NCBI GenBank assembly: GCA_035565775.1
Contig: DATMRW010000023.1
Location: forward strand, 1-64,000
Source of the DNA: PRO6 sp035565775
Lineage (GTDB): Bacteria; Pseudomonadota; Alphaproteobacteria; Rhizobiales; Xanthobacteraceae
Length of the DNA: 64,000 nucleotides
Direction: 5' to 3'
Shown here: positions 16,791-26,161 of the stretch, piece by piece
How the letters are laid out: each line of letters opens with the position of its first letter
Position numbering within the stretch: the first letter of the stretch is position 1
The notes under the pieces: generated by a model
What the model saw: only the letters and a program-made list of their open reading frames with translations
Databases searched by the model: none
What the model was told of the DNA's origin: nothing
Program-made: the position numbers and the translations under genes

Positions 16791-19067
16791 ATGAGTTGCT
16801 GCGCACCCGGAGCCGAATTCGCACTCGGCAACGTCGATCCGGAAACCGCGCGCGAAGAGTTGAAGATGGCCAGCCACGCAGTCGGCGACGGCCTGCGCCA
16901 GACCGATCTGTCGGTGCCGGACATTCATTGCGGCGGTTGCATCCAGACCATCGAGCGGGCCTTGGACGGGTTGCCCGGCGTCGTCAGCGCGCGGGTCAAT
17001 CTGTCGAGCAAGCGCGTCGCGATCCGCTGGCGCGATGATCAGCCGCCCGCACCGTTCATCGACGCGATCAACAAGGTCGGCTACAGCGCCCATCTGTTCG
17101 ACACCGGCGCGGACGAGCGCGACGAGACGCAGGCCGAGCTGATCCGTTCGCTCGCGGTCGCCGGTTTTGCCGCCAGCAACATCATGCTGCTGTCGGTGTC
17201 GGTGTGGTCGGGCGCGGAAGCGGCGACGCGCGACATCTTTCACTGGCTGTCGGCGCTGATCGCGCTGCCCGCGGTGGCGTATTCCGGCCGCGTGTTCTTC
17301 CGCTCGGCGTGGCGTGCATTGAGCCACGGCCAGACCAATATGGATGTGCCGATTTCCATCGGCGTGCTGCTTGCCGTCGGCCTCAGCCTCTATGAGACGG
17401 TTCATCACGGAGCGCACGCCTATTTCGACGCATCGGTGTCGCTGCTGTTCTTTCTGCTGATCGGGCGCACCCTCGATCACATGATGCGCGAGCGCGCCCG
17501 CACCGCCGTCAAAGGGCTTGCCCGGTTGGCTGCGCGCGGTGCGCTGGTGCTCGGCGATGACGGCACGCGCGCCTATGTGCCGGTCAACGAGATCGCGCCG
17601 GGCAGCAAGATTTTGCTCGCCGCCGGTGAGCGCGTGCCGGTGGATGGCCGCGTCATCAAGGGCGCCTCGGAGCTCGACTGCTCGCTGGTTTCCGGTGAAA
17701 GTCTGCCACAGCCGGTGACGGCCGGCGACCTGCTGCAGGCAGGAACGCTCAATCTCACCGGGCCGCTGACGATCGTTGCGACGGCGGCGGCCAAGGATTC
17801 GTTCCTCGCCGAAATGATGCGGATGATGGAAGCGGCCGAGGGCGGCCGGTCGTCCTATCGCCGCATCGCCGATCGCGCGGCGCGGCTTTATGCGCCGGTG
17901 GTGCATCTCACCGCGCTGCTGACCTGCATCGCCTGGGTGCTTGCGACCGGCGACCTGCACCGCGCCCTCACCATTGCGATCGCGACCCTGATCATCACCT
18001 GCCCCTGCGCGCTCGGCCTTGCCGTGCCGATGGTGCAGGTCGTGGCCGCGCGGCGGCTGTTCGAGGCCGGAATCATGGCGAAGGACGGCAGCGCGCTGGA
18101 GCGGCTCGCGCAGGTCGACACCGTGATCTTCGACAAGACCGGCACGCTGACGATGGGCAAGCCGCGCCTTGCCAACAGCGACGAGATCTCGCCGGAGGTG
18201 ATGGCGATCGCCGCGGCGCTGGCGGCCCATTCCCGCCATCCCTATTCGCAGGCGCTGCACAGCGCCGGCGGGCAGGGTGGGGTCTCGCCACTGGCGCTCG
18301 ATGACGTCGCCGAGCATCCGGGGCTGGGGCTGGAGGCGCATCGCGGCGCTGATGTCTACCGGCTCGGCCGGGCGACGTGGGCGGTGGCCGGCTGCACCGA
18401 AGGCGATGCTGGCGGCACCGTGCTGTCGCGCAACGGAGAGGCGCTGGCGCATTTCCGCTTCGAGGATCTTTTGCGCCCCGGCGCGCGCGAGGCGGTAGCC
18501 GAGCTGAAGGTCGGCGGCCTCAATGTCGAGATTCTCTCCGGCGACCGCGATGCGGCGGTGCGTGAACTGGCGAGCTCTCTTGGTGTGGCCTATGCCGCGG
18601 GCGTGATGCCCGGCGACAAGCTCGCGCGAGTCCAGGAGCTCGCGGCTGACGGGCGCAAGGTTCTGATGGTCGGGGACGGCCTGAACGATGCGCCGGCGCT
18701 GGCGGCCGCCCATGCCTCAATGGCGCCCGCGACGGCGGCCGATATCGGCCGCAATGCCGCCGATCAGGTGTTTTTGCGGGACAGCCTCGCGGCGGTTCCG
18801 CAGGCGCTCACCGTCGCCCACCGCGCGGGCCGGCTGGTTCGCCAAAATCTGGGCATCGCGGTCGTGTATAACGCGATTGCGGTTCCGATTGCGGTGCTCG
18901 GATTCGTCACGCCGCTGGTTGCGGCGATCGCGATGTCTGGCTCGTCCATCATCGTCGTCGCCAACGCGTTGCGGCTCAGATCCGTGCAGCCGCGTGATCC
19001 CATGAAGAATCGCGCAAAGGGCACGGGAATGGTGCCTGTGTCCGCAGTTTCGGGAGCGGTTCGATGA
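16791..19067 (+). CDS. ccoI: Copper P1B-type ATPase CcoI/FixI
   Basis: A 758-residue P-type ATPase. The N terminus has MSCC and a heavy-metal domain with H-C47-G-G-C50. Eight membrane helices follow, with the transport CPC at 404-406 (TCPCALGLAVP), the phosphorylation site D448 in DKTGTLT, and GDGLNDAPAL in the P domain. It exports copper to the periplasmic side for insertion into CcoN. It is identified by position next to ccoS and by sequence. It overlaps ccoS by four bases. Confidence 0.95.
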   Translation: MSCCAPGAEFALGNVDPETAREELKMASHAVGDGLRQTDLSVPDIHCGGCIQTIERALDGLPGVVSARVNLSSKRVAIRWRDDQPPAPFIDAINKVGYSAHLFDTGADERDETQAELIRSLAVAGFAASNIMLLSVSVWSGAEAATRDIFHWLSALIALPAVAYSGRVFFRSAWRALSHGQTNMDVPISIGVLLAVGLSLYETVHHGAHAYFDASVSLLFFLLIGRTLDHMMRERARTAVKGLARLAARGALVLGDDGTRAYVPVNEIAPGSKILLAAGERVPVDGRVIKGASELDCSLVSGESLPQPVTAGDLLQAGTLNLTGPLTIVATAAAKDSFLAEMMRMMEAAEGGRSSYRRIADRAARLYAPVVHLTALLTCIAWVLATGDLHRALTIAIATLIITCPCALGLAVPMVQVVAARRLFEAGIMAKDGSALERLAQVDTVIFDKTGTLTMGKPRLANSDEISPEVMAIAAALAAHSRHPYSQALHSAGGQGGVSPLALDDVAEHPGLGLEAHRGADVYRLGRATWAVAGCTEGDAGGTVLSRNGEALAHFRFEDLLRPGAREAVAELKVGGLNVEILSGDRDAAVRELASSLGVAYAAGVMPGDKLARVQELAADGRKVLMVGDGLNDAPALAAAHASMAPATAADIGRNAADQVFLRDSLAAVPQALTVAHRAGRLVRQNLGIAVVYNAIAVPIAVLGFVTPLVAAIAMSGSSIIVVANALRLRSVQPRDPMKNRAKGTGMVPVSAVSGAVR

Positions 19068-19243
19068 CCGATTTCTTCTACCTGATCCCGATCGGGCTGG
19101 TGATGGCGATTGCCGGCCTTGGCGCCTTCATGTGGTCGCTGCGCAGCGGCCAGTATGAGGACCTCGATGGGGCCGCCGAGCGGATCCTGTTCGAGGACGA
19201 CAAGCCTGCCGCCGATCCTCCGGCACGCGGCCGCCACGGCTAG
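19064..19243 (+). CDS. ccoS: cbb3 oxidase maturation protein CcoS/FixS
   Basis: A 59-residue protein with one N-terminal helix (YLIPIGLVMAIAGLGAFMW) followed by SLRSGQYEDLDGAAERIL. The motif SGQYEDLDG is diagnostic for CcoS, which is needed for cofactor insertion into the oxidase. Its ATG overlaps the ccoI TGA. Confidence 0.95.
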   Translation: MTDFFYLIPIGLVMAIAGLGAFMWSLRSGQYEDLDGAAERILFEDDKPAADPPARGRHG

Positions 19244-19275
19244 CGCGCTGGCCGGCTTTGCGCTAAATAGCCGCC

Positions 19276-19950
19276 ATGACGACGATGACTGAGCGGAAAA
19301 AGCTGGTTGCTCCCGGCGGTGAAACCAAGGTGCTGCTGCATTCCTGCTGCGCGCCCTGTTCCGGTGAGGTGATGGAAGCGATGCTGGCCTCCGGCATCGA
19401 TTACACCATCTTCTTCTACAACCCGAACATCCATCCCGAGCGCGAGTATCTGCTGCGCAAGGATGAGAACGTCCGCTTCGCCGAGAAGCACGGCGTGCCG
19501 TTCGTCGACGCCGACTACGACAAGGACAACTGGTTCGCCCGCGCCAAGGGCATGGAGTGGGAGCCGGAGCGCGGCATCCGCTGCACCATGTGCTTCGACA
19601 TGCGCTTCGAGCGGACCGCACTCTATGCCCATGAGCACGGCTTCAAGGTGATGACGAGTTCGCTCGGCATCTCCCGCTGGAAGAGCATGGAGCAGATCAA
19701 CGATTGCGGCGTTCGTGCTGCCTCGCATTATCCCGACCTGACTTATTGGGATTACAACTGGCGCAAGGGCGGTGGCGGCGCGCGTATGATCGAGATCAGC
19801 AAGCGCGAGGAATTCTACCAGCAGGAATATTGCGGCTGCGTCTATTCGCTGCGCGACACCAACCTGCATCGCCGCAGCCGCGGGCGCGAGCCCGTCGTCA
19901 TCGGCCAGAACTACTACAGCGACAAGAAGCCGGACGACACCGAGCACTGA
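19276..19950 (+). CDS. queH: Epoxyqueuosine reductase QueH
   Basis: A 224-residue protein of the former DUF208 family. Conserved cysteine motifs HSCCAPCSG (about residues 24-32), RCTMCFDMR and QEYCGCVYS would hold the iron-sulfur cluster and metal of QueH. It performs the last step of queuosine synthesis in tRNA, a non-homologous replacement for QueG. It starts 32 bases after ccoS, but has its own terminator, and there is no known functional link to the oxidase. Confidence 0.93.
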   Translation: MTTMTERKKLVAPGGETKVLLHSCCAPCSGEVMEAMLASGIDYTIFFYNPNIHPEREYLLRKDENVRFAEKHGVPFVDADYDKDNWFARAKGMEWEPERGIRCTMCFDMRFERTALYAHEHGFKVMTSSLGISRWKSMEQINDCGVRAASHYPDLTYWDYNWRKGGGGARMIEISKREEFYQQEYCGCVYSLRDTNLHRRSRGREPVVIGQNYYSDKKPDDTEH

Positions 19951-19979
19951 GCGCCGGCTGCTTTCATCGGTTTTGCAAG

Positions 19980-20006
19980 AACGCCGTCCTTGAGGGCGGC
20001 GTTTTT
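19980..20006 (+). terminator. Intrinsic terminator after queH
   Basis: A ten-pair stem AACGCCGTCC/GGGCGGCGTT with a TTGA loop and a run of T5. It ends the rightward transcript 29 bases after the queH stop. Confidence 0.9.
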
Positions 20007-20079
20007 CATTGGCGGCTACCGCGGAGATCGCCGCCCGCCGGCAGCATTGACAGGCCGAAGACATCACGCATAGGATTTC

Positions 20080-20094
20080 GGAATTCCGAATTCC
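20080..20094. promoter_or_regulatory. Palindromic operator candidate before the GntR gene
   Basis: GGAATTC-C-GAATTCC is a perfect 15-base palindrome ending 13 bases before the ATG of the GntR-type regulator. Dimeric FadR-like regulators often repress themselves through such sites. There is no clear Shine-Dalgarno between it and the start. Confidence 0.55.
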
Positions 20095-20107
20095 AAAGAA
20101 CCAAAAA

Positions 20108-20785
20108 ATGATCCCGTTGCAGGCGGCGCCCAATCTGATCGGACAGGTCTACGATCGCATTCTGGAAGCGATCATCGACCTGACGCTGCCGCCCGGCCAT
20201 CGCATCCGGCAGGGCGAGCTGGCCGATCGCCTTGGCGTCTCCCGCCAGCCGGTGAGCCATGCCCTCCATCTTCTCCACCGGCAGGGACTGGTGGTCGAAA
20301 GCGGCCGCAAGGGGTTCGAGGTCGCCCGGCTTGACGCCATCCGCATTCGCCAGCTTTACGAGGTGCGCGGCGCCATCGACGGGCTCGCCGCACGGCTCGC
20401 TGCCGCGCGCGTCACGAGCGATCCTGCCGGCTGCGAAGCGTTGCGACAGGCACTCGCCGCCGGCGCGGTGATCGATGCAGGAACGTCGATGACCGCGCTG
20501 ATCGCCCTCGACGTCGAGTTTCACAGCGCGATTTATCGCCTCTCCGGCAATCCCAGCATTGCCGAATTGATCGCGCCGCAATGGCCGCACATGCGCCGCT
20601 CGATGGCAGCGGTGCTGACCGACGAGGCTTACCGCGTCAATGCGTGGCGCGAGCACACCGATATAGCAACCAAAATTCTCGGCGGCGATGGCGCGGCGGC
20701 GGAGGCGGCAGCCAAAGCCCATGCCCTCGATGCCGGACGAGCTACGGAAGAAAGACTGAAAGCGTTGCCAGATCAAGCGGCGTGA
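20108..20785 (+). CDS. GntR-family (FadR/FCD) transcriptional regulator
   Basis: A 225-residue protein. The N-terminal winged helix (IRQGELADRLGVSRQPVSHAL at about 35-57) is followed by an all-helical FCD effector domain with conserved D and H residues (LDVEFHSAIY and REHTD) that commonly bind a metal and a carboxylate ligand. It precedes the dioxygenase gene by 29 bases and is probably the local repressor of the PhyH/dehydrogenase/TRAP unit. The ligand is unknown, likely a small organic acid. Confidence 0.88.
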   Translation: MIPLQAAPNLIGQVYDRILEAIIDLTLPPGHRIRQGELADRLGVSRQPVSHALHLLHRQGLVVESGRKGFEVARLDAIRIRQLYEVRGAIDGLAARLAAARVTSDPAGCEALRQALAAGAVIDAGTSMTALIALDVEFHSAIYRLSGNPSIAELIAPQWPHMRRSMAAVLTDEAYRVNAWREHTDIATKILGGDGAAAEAAAKAHALDAGRATEERLKALPDQAA

Positions 20786-20814
20786 CAGCCGCGCCAAGCA
20801 AGGAGGATGCGACC

Positions 20815-21615
20815 ATGCGATTGACTCCCGAGCAGATCGAAACGTTTCACCGCGAAGGCTGGCTGTTCCTGCCGGAATTGTTCGACGCCGAAGAGGTCGA
20901 AGTTCTCCGCGAGCAGGCGCTCGCGATCTATGACCAGCACCGGCCGGAAGTCTGGCGCGAAAAGAACGGCGCGCCGCGCACCGCCTTCGCCGCCCACACC
21001 TACAACGAGGCCTTTCGCCTGCTCGGCGCCCATCCGCGCCTGATCAACCCGATCGAGCAGATCTTTGGCGAACAGCTTTACATGCATCAGTACAAGATCA
21101 ACGCCAAGGCGGCCTTTACCGGCGAGGTCTGGCAATGGCATCAGGACTACGGCACCTGGAAACGCGACGACGGAATGCCCGAGCCGCGCGCGATGAACAT
21201 CTCGGTGTTTCTTGATGAAGTGATGCCGATCAACGGCCCGCTGCTGCTCGTGCCGCGCAGCCAGACCGCCGGCGATCTCAAGGCCTCGCACGATACGGCG
21301 ACGACCTCCTATCCGCTCTGGACGCTCGACGAAGAGACGGTCACCCGCCTCGTCGAGGAAGGCGGCATCGTCGCGCCGACCGGTAAGCCCGGTGGCGTGC
21401 TGATGTTCCACGGCAATCTTGTTCACGGCTCGGCCGGCAACATCACGCCCTATCCGCGCAAGATCGTGTACCTCACGCTCAATGCGGTTTCGAACTACAT
21501 CCGCACGCCGACGCGACCCGAGTTCATCGCTCATCGCGATTTCTCGCCGATCATTCCGGTGGACGACGATGCGCTGCGAAACCTCGCACGCCAGCGTCAA
21601 CAGGCGGCTGAATAA
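20815..21615 (+). CDS. PhyH-family Fe(II)/2-oxoglutarate dioxygenase
   Basis: A 266-residue protein of the phytanoyl-CoA dioxygenase/ectoine hydroxylase type. The HxD half of the iron triad is in WQWHQDYGTW (near residues 104-113) and the distal His is in FHGNLVHGSAGN. The ATG at 20815 has an AAGGAGGA Shine-Dalgarno; the longer open frame inside the regulator gene is a shadow. It would hydroxylate the imported compound. It is followed after 5 bases by the dehydrogenase. Substrate unknown. Confidence 0.87.
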   Translation: MRLTPEQIETFHREGWLFLPELFDAEEVEVLREQALAIYDQHRPEVWREKNGAPRTAFAAHTYNEAFRLLGAHPRLINPIEQIFGEQLYMHQYKINAKAAFTGEVWQWHQDYGTWKRDDGMPEPRAMNISVFLDEVMPINGPLLLVPRSQTAGDLKASHDTATTSYPLWTLDEETVTRLVEEGGIVAPTGKPGGVLMFHGNLVHGSAGNITPYPRKIVYLTLNAVSNYIRTPTRPEFIAHRDFSPIIPVDDDALRNLARQRQQAAE

Positions 21616-21620
21616 CGCCA

Positions 21621-22931
21621 ATGAATCTTCATCACCTCTTGCAGATGCGCGCAGCGGCTGGGCGGCCGGTGCGCGTCATCCTCATCGGCGCCGGAAAATT
21701 CGGCTCGATGTTTTTGTCGCAGATCCCTCACACCCCGGGGCTGCAGATCGCCAGCATTGTCGATCTCTCGCCGGACCGGGCGCGAGCGGCGTGTCGCAAT
21801 GTCGGATGGGAGGATGGGCGCACCGCCGCCTGCAATTTCACCGACGATGCTGCCGATGCAATCGCAACCATTCCCGCCGATGTCGTGGTGGATGCGACCG
21901 GCCACCCGGCGGCAGGCGTCCGCCATGCGCGCGCCGCGATCAAGGCCGGCAAGCATATCGTGATGGTGAATGTCGAGGCGGACGCGCTGGTCGGGCCGCT
22001 GTTGGCAGAAGAGGCGCGCCGGGCCGGCGTTGTCTATTCGGCCGCCTATGGCGACCAGCCGGCGCTGACGGCGGAGCTTGTCGACTGGGCGCGGGCGACC
22101 GGCTTTCGCGTCGTCGCCGCAGGCAAGGGCACAAAGTATCTGCCGATCTATCACGATGTGACACCGGACAATGTCTGGGAGCACTACGGCCTGTCGCCCC
22201 AGGAGGCGGCCGCGGCGGGGATGAATCCGCAGATGTTCAACTCGTTTCTCGACGGCACCAAGTCGGCCATCGAGATGGCCGCGCTGGCGAATGCCACAGG
22301 CCTCGATGTGCCGAAGAACGGCCTCGGCTTTCCGCCCTGCGGCGTCGATGATCTGCCGCATGTGCTGCGTCCGCGCGAGCGTGGCGGCGTGCTCGATCAT
22401 GCCGGGGTGGTCGAGGTCGTCTCCTCGCAGGAGCGTGACAACCGGCCGGTCTATCGGGATCTGCGCTGGGGCGTGTATGTCGTGCTCGAGGCTCCCAACG
22501 ACTATGCTGCTGCGTGCTTCAAGCAATACGGCATGAAGACGGATGCTTCGGGCCGTTATGCCGCGATGTACAAGCCCTATCATCTGATCGGGCTGGAGCT
22601 CGGCATTTCCGTGCTCTCGGCCGCGCTGCGCAACGAGCCGACCGGGCAGCCGCAGGATTTTCGCGGCGACGTCGTCGCCGTCGCCAAGCGGCATCTGCGA
22701 GCGGGCGAGCGGCTCGACGGCGAGGGCGGTTATACGGTGTGGGGCCGCCTGATGCCGGCGGCGGCAAGTCTCGCCGCAGGCGCGCTGCCGATTGGCCTTG
22801 CCCATGGCGTGACGCTGACGCGCGATGTGGCCTATGGGGAAGTCGTCGGCTGGGCGGATGTAAAGACCGATGCGGCAGACGAAACGATCAAGGCGCGGCG
22901 GGCGATGGAAGCGCAGTTCCGCTCGGTGTGA
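21621..22931 (+). CDS. NAD(P)-dependent dehydrogenase with C-terminal SAF domain
   Basis: A 436-residue protein. The N-terminal Rossmann fold has VRVILIGAGKFGSMFL at about 18-33 and DVVVDATGHPAAG, like homoserine dehydrogenase/GFO-IDH-MocA enzymes. The C-terminal part (RLMPAAASL, then LTRDVAYGEVVGW) looks like a SAF domain. Proteins of this architecture are often mis-named FlgA-like or homoserine dehydrogenase. It probably oxidises the product of the adjacent dioxygenase; substrate unknown. Confidence 0.78.
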   Translation: MNLHHLLQMRAAAGRPVRVILIGAGKFGSMFLSQIPHTPGLQIASIVDLSPDRARAACRNVGWEDGRTAACNFTDDAADAIATIPADVVVDATGHPAAGVRHARAAIKAGKHIVMVNVEADALVGPLLAEEARRAGVVYSAAYGDQPALTAELVDWARATGFRVVAAGKGTKYLPIYHDVTPDNVWEHYGLSPQEAAAAGMNPQMFNSFLDGTKSAIEMAALANATGLDVPKNGLGFPPCGVDDLPHVLRPRERGGVLDHAGVVEVVSSQERDNRPVYRDLRWGVYVVLEAPNDYAAACFKQYGMKTDASGRYAAMYKPYHLIGLELGISVLSAALRNEPTGQPQDFRGDVVAVAKRHLRAGERLDGEGGYTVWGRLMPAAASLAAGALPIGLAHGVTLTRDVAYGEVVGWADVKTDAADETIKARRAMEAQFRSV

Positions 22932-23105
22932 GGGCGGAGCCGTTACTTCTGCAAGGTACTATCTGCTTCCGAATGACAGGTAGGTAAGAAGCGGCTCGAA
23001 AATGTGCGGTGCAATGCACCGCACATCGAATTGACAAGCCGGATCAATGGCCGCTCTAATGCCGGAAAATAAAAAACGAATAAAAAATCATCCGGAGAAA
23101 ACGCA

Positions 23106-24101
23106 ATGAGGAAATTGATTTCGGCTCTGGCCGGTGTCGCAATTGCCGCCGCGTTCTCAGCCAGCGCCAGCGCGCAAGTTCTGCTCAAGGCCTCGCACCA
23201 GTTCCCGGGAGGCAAGGGCGACCCCCGGGATGAAATGGTCCAGATCATCGCGCGCGAGGTCAAGGCCGCGAATGTCGGACTGGAAATTCAGGTCTATCCC
23301 GGTGCGGCTTTGTTCAAGCCCGGCGAGCAGTGGAATGCGATGACTCGCGGCCAGCTCGACATTTCCTCCTTTCCTCTCGACTACGCCAGCGGCAAGGTGC
23401 GGGCTTTCGGCGCCACTCTGATGCCCGGACTGGTGCGCAATCATGAGCGTGCGGCGCGCCTCAACGACTCGCCCTTCATGAAGAGCATCAAGGACAAGAT
23501 CGAGGCCGCCGGCGTGCTCGTGCTGGCGGATGCGTGGCTTGCCGGCGCGGTGGCTTCCAAGGACAAATGCATCCGCTCTCCGGCCGATATCAAGGGGCTG
23601 AAGATCCGCTCGGCGGGCCCGACCTTCGCCGCGATGTGGCAGCAGGCCGGCGCGTCGATCGTCTCGATCCCGAGCAACGAAGTCTATAACGCGCTGCAAA
23701 CCGGCGTCGCCGAGGCGACCGACACGAGCGCCGGCAGCTTCGTGTCGTTCCGCCTTTACGAGCAGGTGAAGTGCATCACCGCGCCGGGCGATAACGCGCT
23801 GTGGTTCATGTATGAGCCGGTGCTGATCTCGAAGAAGTCGTTCGAGAAGCTCAACAAGGCGCAGCAGGACGCGCTGAAGGCCGCGAGCAAGAAGGCCCAG
23901 GATTACTTTACCAAGGAAAGCAAAGGCCTCGACGAAAAGATGGTGACGGCCTTCAAGGATCATAAGGTCGAAGTCATCACGCTGACGCCGCAGGAATACG
24001 ATGCGTGGATCGATGTCGCGCACAAAAGTTCCTACGCTGACTTCGCCAAGGAAGTGCCCGACGGCAAGCAGCTGATCGAACAGGCCCTCGCCGTCAAATA
24101 G
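23106..24101 (+). CDS. TRAP transporter substrate-binding protein (DctP type)
   Basis: A 331-residue periplasmic protein with a signal peptide cleaved near SASAQ. The DctP fold shows in LLKASHQFPGG, GLKIRSAGPTFAAMW and EVYNALQTGVAEATD; the conserved Arg of RSAGP normally binds a carboxylate. It delivers an organic acid to the DctQM membrane part. It lies 174 bases after the dehydrogenase gene, a gap without a gene. Confidence 0.9.
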   Translation: MRKLISALAGVAIAAAFSASASAQVLLKASHQFPGGKGDPRDEMVQIIAREVKAANVGLEIQVYPGAALFKPGEQWNAMTRGQLDISSFPLDYASGKVRAFGATLMPGLVRNHERAARLNDSPFMKSIKDKIEAAGVLVLADAWLAGAVASKDKCIRSPADIKGLKIRSAGPTFAAMWQQAGASIVSIPSNEVYNALQTGVAEATDTSAGSFVSFRLYEQVKCITAPGDNALWFMYEPVLISKKSFEKLNKAQQDALKAASKKAQDYFTKESKGLDEKMVTAFKDHKVEVITLTPQEYDAWIDVAHKSSYADFAKEVPDGKQLIEQALAVK

Positions 24102-24230
24102 CGCGGCATTCTTCGGGGCCTTTTCCTGTCACCGCCAGTCGCGAGCGGCCTGCCGCAGGGCGCGCCGTTCGCCGTCGTCTCCGCGCTCGCCGCGGCAGCA
24201 GTCGTCCCTCCGGCCGTCGGAATTTTGACA

Positions 24231-24749
24231 ATGGACCAATTCGTCCGCGCTATCACATTCATATCAAAGCTGTGTGGTGTGGTCGCGGCGCTGCTGATTG
24301 CAGCCGCCGTGATCGTGGTATGCCACATGGTGTTCGTGCGCAGCGTGCTTAACCAGAATACGATCTGGCAAACCGACTTTACGACCTACAGCCTGATTGC
24401 CGCGACCTTCATCGGCAGCCCGTACCTTCTGCTCAATCGCGGCCACGTCAATGTCGATGTGCTGCCGCTTTACCTCGGCAACACCGCGCGGTACTGGCTG
24501 GCGCTTGCGGCAACGGTGATGTCGCTGGCCTTCTGCCTGACGATGACGATCCTCGGCTTCGAGTTCTGGCGTGAAGCCTGGGCCAACAACTGGGCCTCGG
24601 ATACGATGTGGCGCGTCCGGCTATGGATCCCCTATGCGGCGATGCCGGTGGGGCTCGGCGTGCTGACGCTGCAATATGTGGCGAGCCTCTACAACCTCGT
24701 CACCGGCCGTGAACCGCCGTTCGGCCTCGAACCTGCGGAGGCCGCATGA
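24231..24749 (+). CDS. TRAP transporter small permease (DctQ type)
   Basis: A 172-residue protein with four membrane helices and the DctQ motif TYSLIAATFIGSPYLLLNRGHVNVDV (positions about 50-75, key residues GSPYLL and GHVNVD). I chose the ATG at 24231 over a TTG two codons earlier. It overlaps the large permease gene by four bases. Confidence 0.9.
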   Translation: MDQFVRAITFISKLCGVVAALLIAAAVIVVCHMVFVRSVLNQNTIWQTDFTTYSLIAATFIGSPYLLLNRGHVNVDVLPLYLGNTARYWLALAATVMSLAFCLTMTILGFEFWREAWANNWASDTMWRVRLWIPYAAMPVGLGVLTLQYVASLYNLVTGREPPFGLEPAEAA

Positions 24750-26071
24750 GTCCCGCCATTCAAGGAAGCATCGTCCTCGTGGTGACGCTGGCGGTGCTGC
24801 TGTCCGGTGCGCCGGTGGCTTTCGCGTTGGGTGCGCTGGCGCTCTGTTTCCTCGTCATCTTTCAGGGTTTTGGTGCGATCCATGTCGCAGCCGAAACCTT
24901 CTATGCCGGCCTTCATGATTTCACGCTGGTCTCGATCCCGATGTTCGTCATGATGGGCGCGGCGATCGGCTCCTCGCCGGCGGGCAAGGATCTCTATGAG
25001 GCGTTGGACCGCTGGCTCTACCGGGTGCCCGGCGGTCTCGTGATATCCAACATCGGAGCGTGCTCGATCTTTGCGGCGCTCACCGGCTCCTCGCCGGCCT
25101 GCTGTGCCGCCATCGGCAAGATGGGCATTCCGGAAATGCGGCGCCGCGGCTACCCGGATGACGTCGCAACCGGCTCGATCTGCGCCGGCGGCACGCTCGG
25201 GATTCTGATCCCGCCGTCGATCACCTTCATTCTCTACGGCATCGCGACGGAAAGCTCGATCGGCCGTCTGTTCCTTGCCGGCGTGTTGCCCGGCGTCCTG
25301 CTGACCGGCCTGTTCATCCTGTGGACGCTGTTCATCATCTGGAAGCGGGGCTTTCGTTCGCACGCTGCCGATTTTCGGTACAGCTGGAAGGAAAAGTTCC
25401 AGTCGATCCCGAAGATCACCCCGTTCGTCGCCGTTATCGTGGGCGTGATGTATGTGCTGTATGGCGGCATCGCGACGCCGTCGGAAGCCGCTGGCGTTGG
25501 CGCCGCGCTCTGCGTCTTGCTGGCGGTGGTGATCTACCGGATGTGGTCGCCGGAGAAATGGTGGCTGATCCTGCGCGACACCACGCGCGAGTCGGTGATG
25601 ATTTTGATGATCATCGCGGCCGCCGTTCTGTTCGGCTACATGCTGACGTCGCTCTATCTCACCCAGACGCTGGCGCAGGCGATTGCCGATCTCAACGTCA
25701 ATCGCTGGGTGCTGATGTTCTTGATCAACGTCTTCCTGCTGGTCTGCGGGTTCTTCATTCCACCGGCGGCGATCATTCTCATGACCGCGCCGATCCTGCT
25801 GCCGATCATCACCGCGGCGGGCTTTGATCCGATCTGGTTCGGCGTGATCATCACCATCAACATGGAGATCGGCCTCATTCATCCGCCGGTCGGGCTGAAC
25901 ATCTATATCGTCAATTCGATTGCGCCCGACGTGCCGCTGACCCAGGTGATGTGGGGCACGCTGCCCTATGTCGGCTGCATGATGGTGGCGATCGTGATCC
26001 TGTGCTTCTTCCCCGAAATCGCGACCTGGTTGCCCGATACATTGATGGGGCCGGTGCGCGGCGGGGGCTAA
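24746..26071 (+). CDS. TRAP transporter large permease (DctM type)
   Basis: A 441-residue protein with about twelve membrane helices. DctM hallmarks include SIPMFVMMGAAIGSS, AALTGSSPACCAAIGKMG and GGTLGILIPPSITFILYG. It forms the sodium-driven elevator-type transport unit with DctQ. It is the last gene of the rightward unit and ends 31 bases before a strong bidirectional terminator. Confidence 0.93.
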   Translation: MSPAIQGSIVLVVTLAVLLSGAPVAFALGALALCFLVIFQGFGAIHVAAETFYAGLHDFTLVSIPMFVMMGAAIGSSPAGKDLYEALDRWLYRVPGGLVISNIGACSIFAALTGSSPACCAAIGKMGIPEMRRRGYPDDVATGSICAGGTLGILIPPSITFILYGIATESSIGRLFLAGVLPGVLLTGLFILWTLFIIWKRGFRSHAADFRYSWKEKFQSIPKITPFVAVIVGVMYVLYGGIATPSEAAGVGAALCVLLAVVIYRMWSPEKWWLILRDTTRESVMILMIIAAAVLFGYMLTSLYLTQTLAQAIADLNVNRWVLMFLINVFLLVCGFFIPPAAIILMTAPILLPIITAAGFDPIWFGVIITINMEIGLIHPPVGLNIYIVNSIAPDVPLTQVMWGTLPYVGCMMVAIVILCFFPEIATWLPDTLMGPVRGGG

Positions 26072-26102
26072 GCCAAGACGCGGGTAGAAACACGTGCAAA
26101 CA

Positions 26103-26136
26103 AAAACCCCGTGCCGGGGCATCGGCACGGGGTTTT
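26103..26136. terminator. Bidirectional terminator between convergent operons
   Basis: AAAACCCCGTGCC at 26103-26115 pairs with GGCACGGGGTTTT at 26124-26136. It lies between the TRAP operon and the leftward ABC operon and gives a GC-rich stem with T4 on either strand. Confidence 0.9.
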
Positions 26137-26161
26137 CTGTTAGCGTTTCTGCGCAGCCGGA

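Noticed and set aside
16722..18713. Open frame of 663 codons antisense to ccoI
   Set aside because: Shadow of a high-GC gene with all P-type ATPase motifs on the plus strand.
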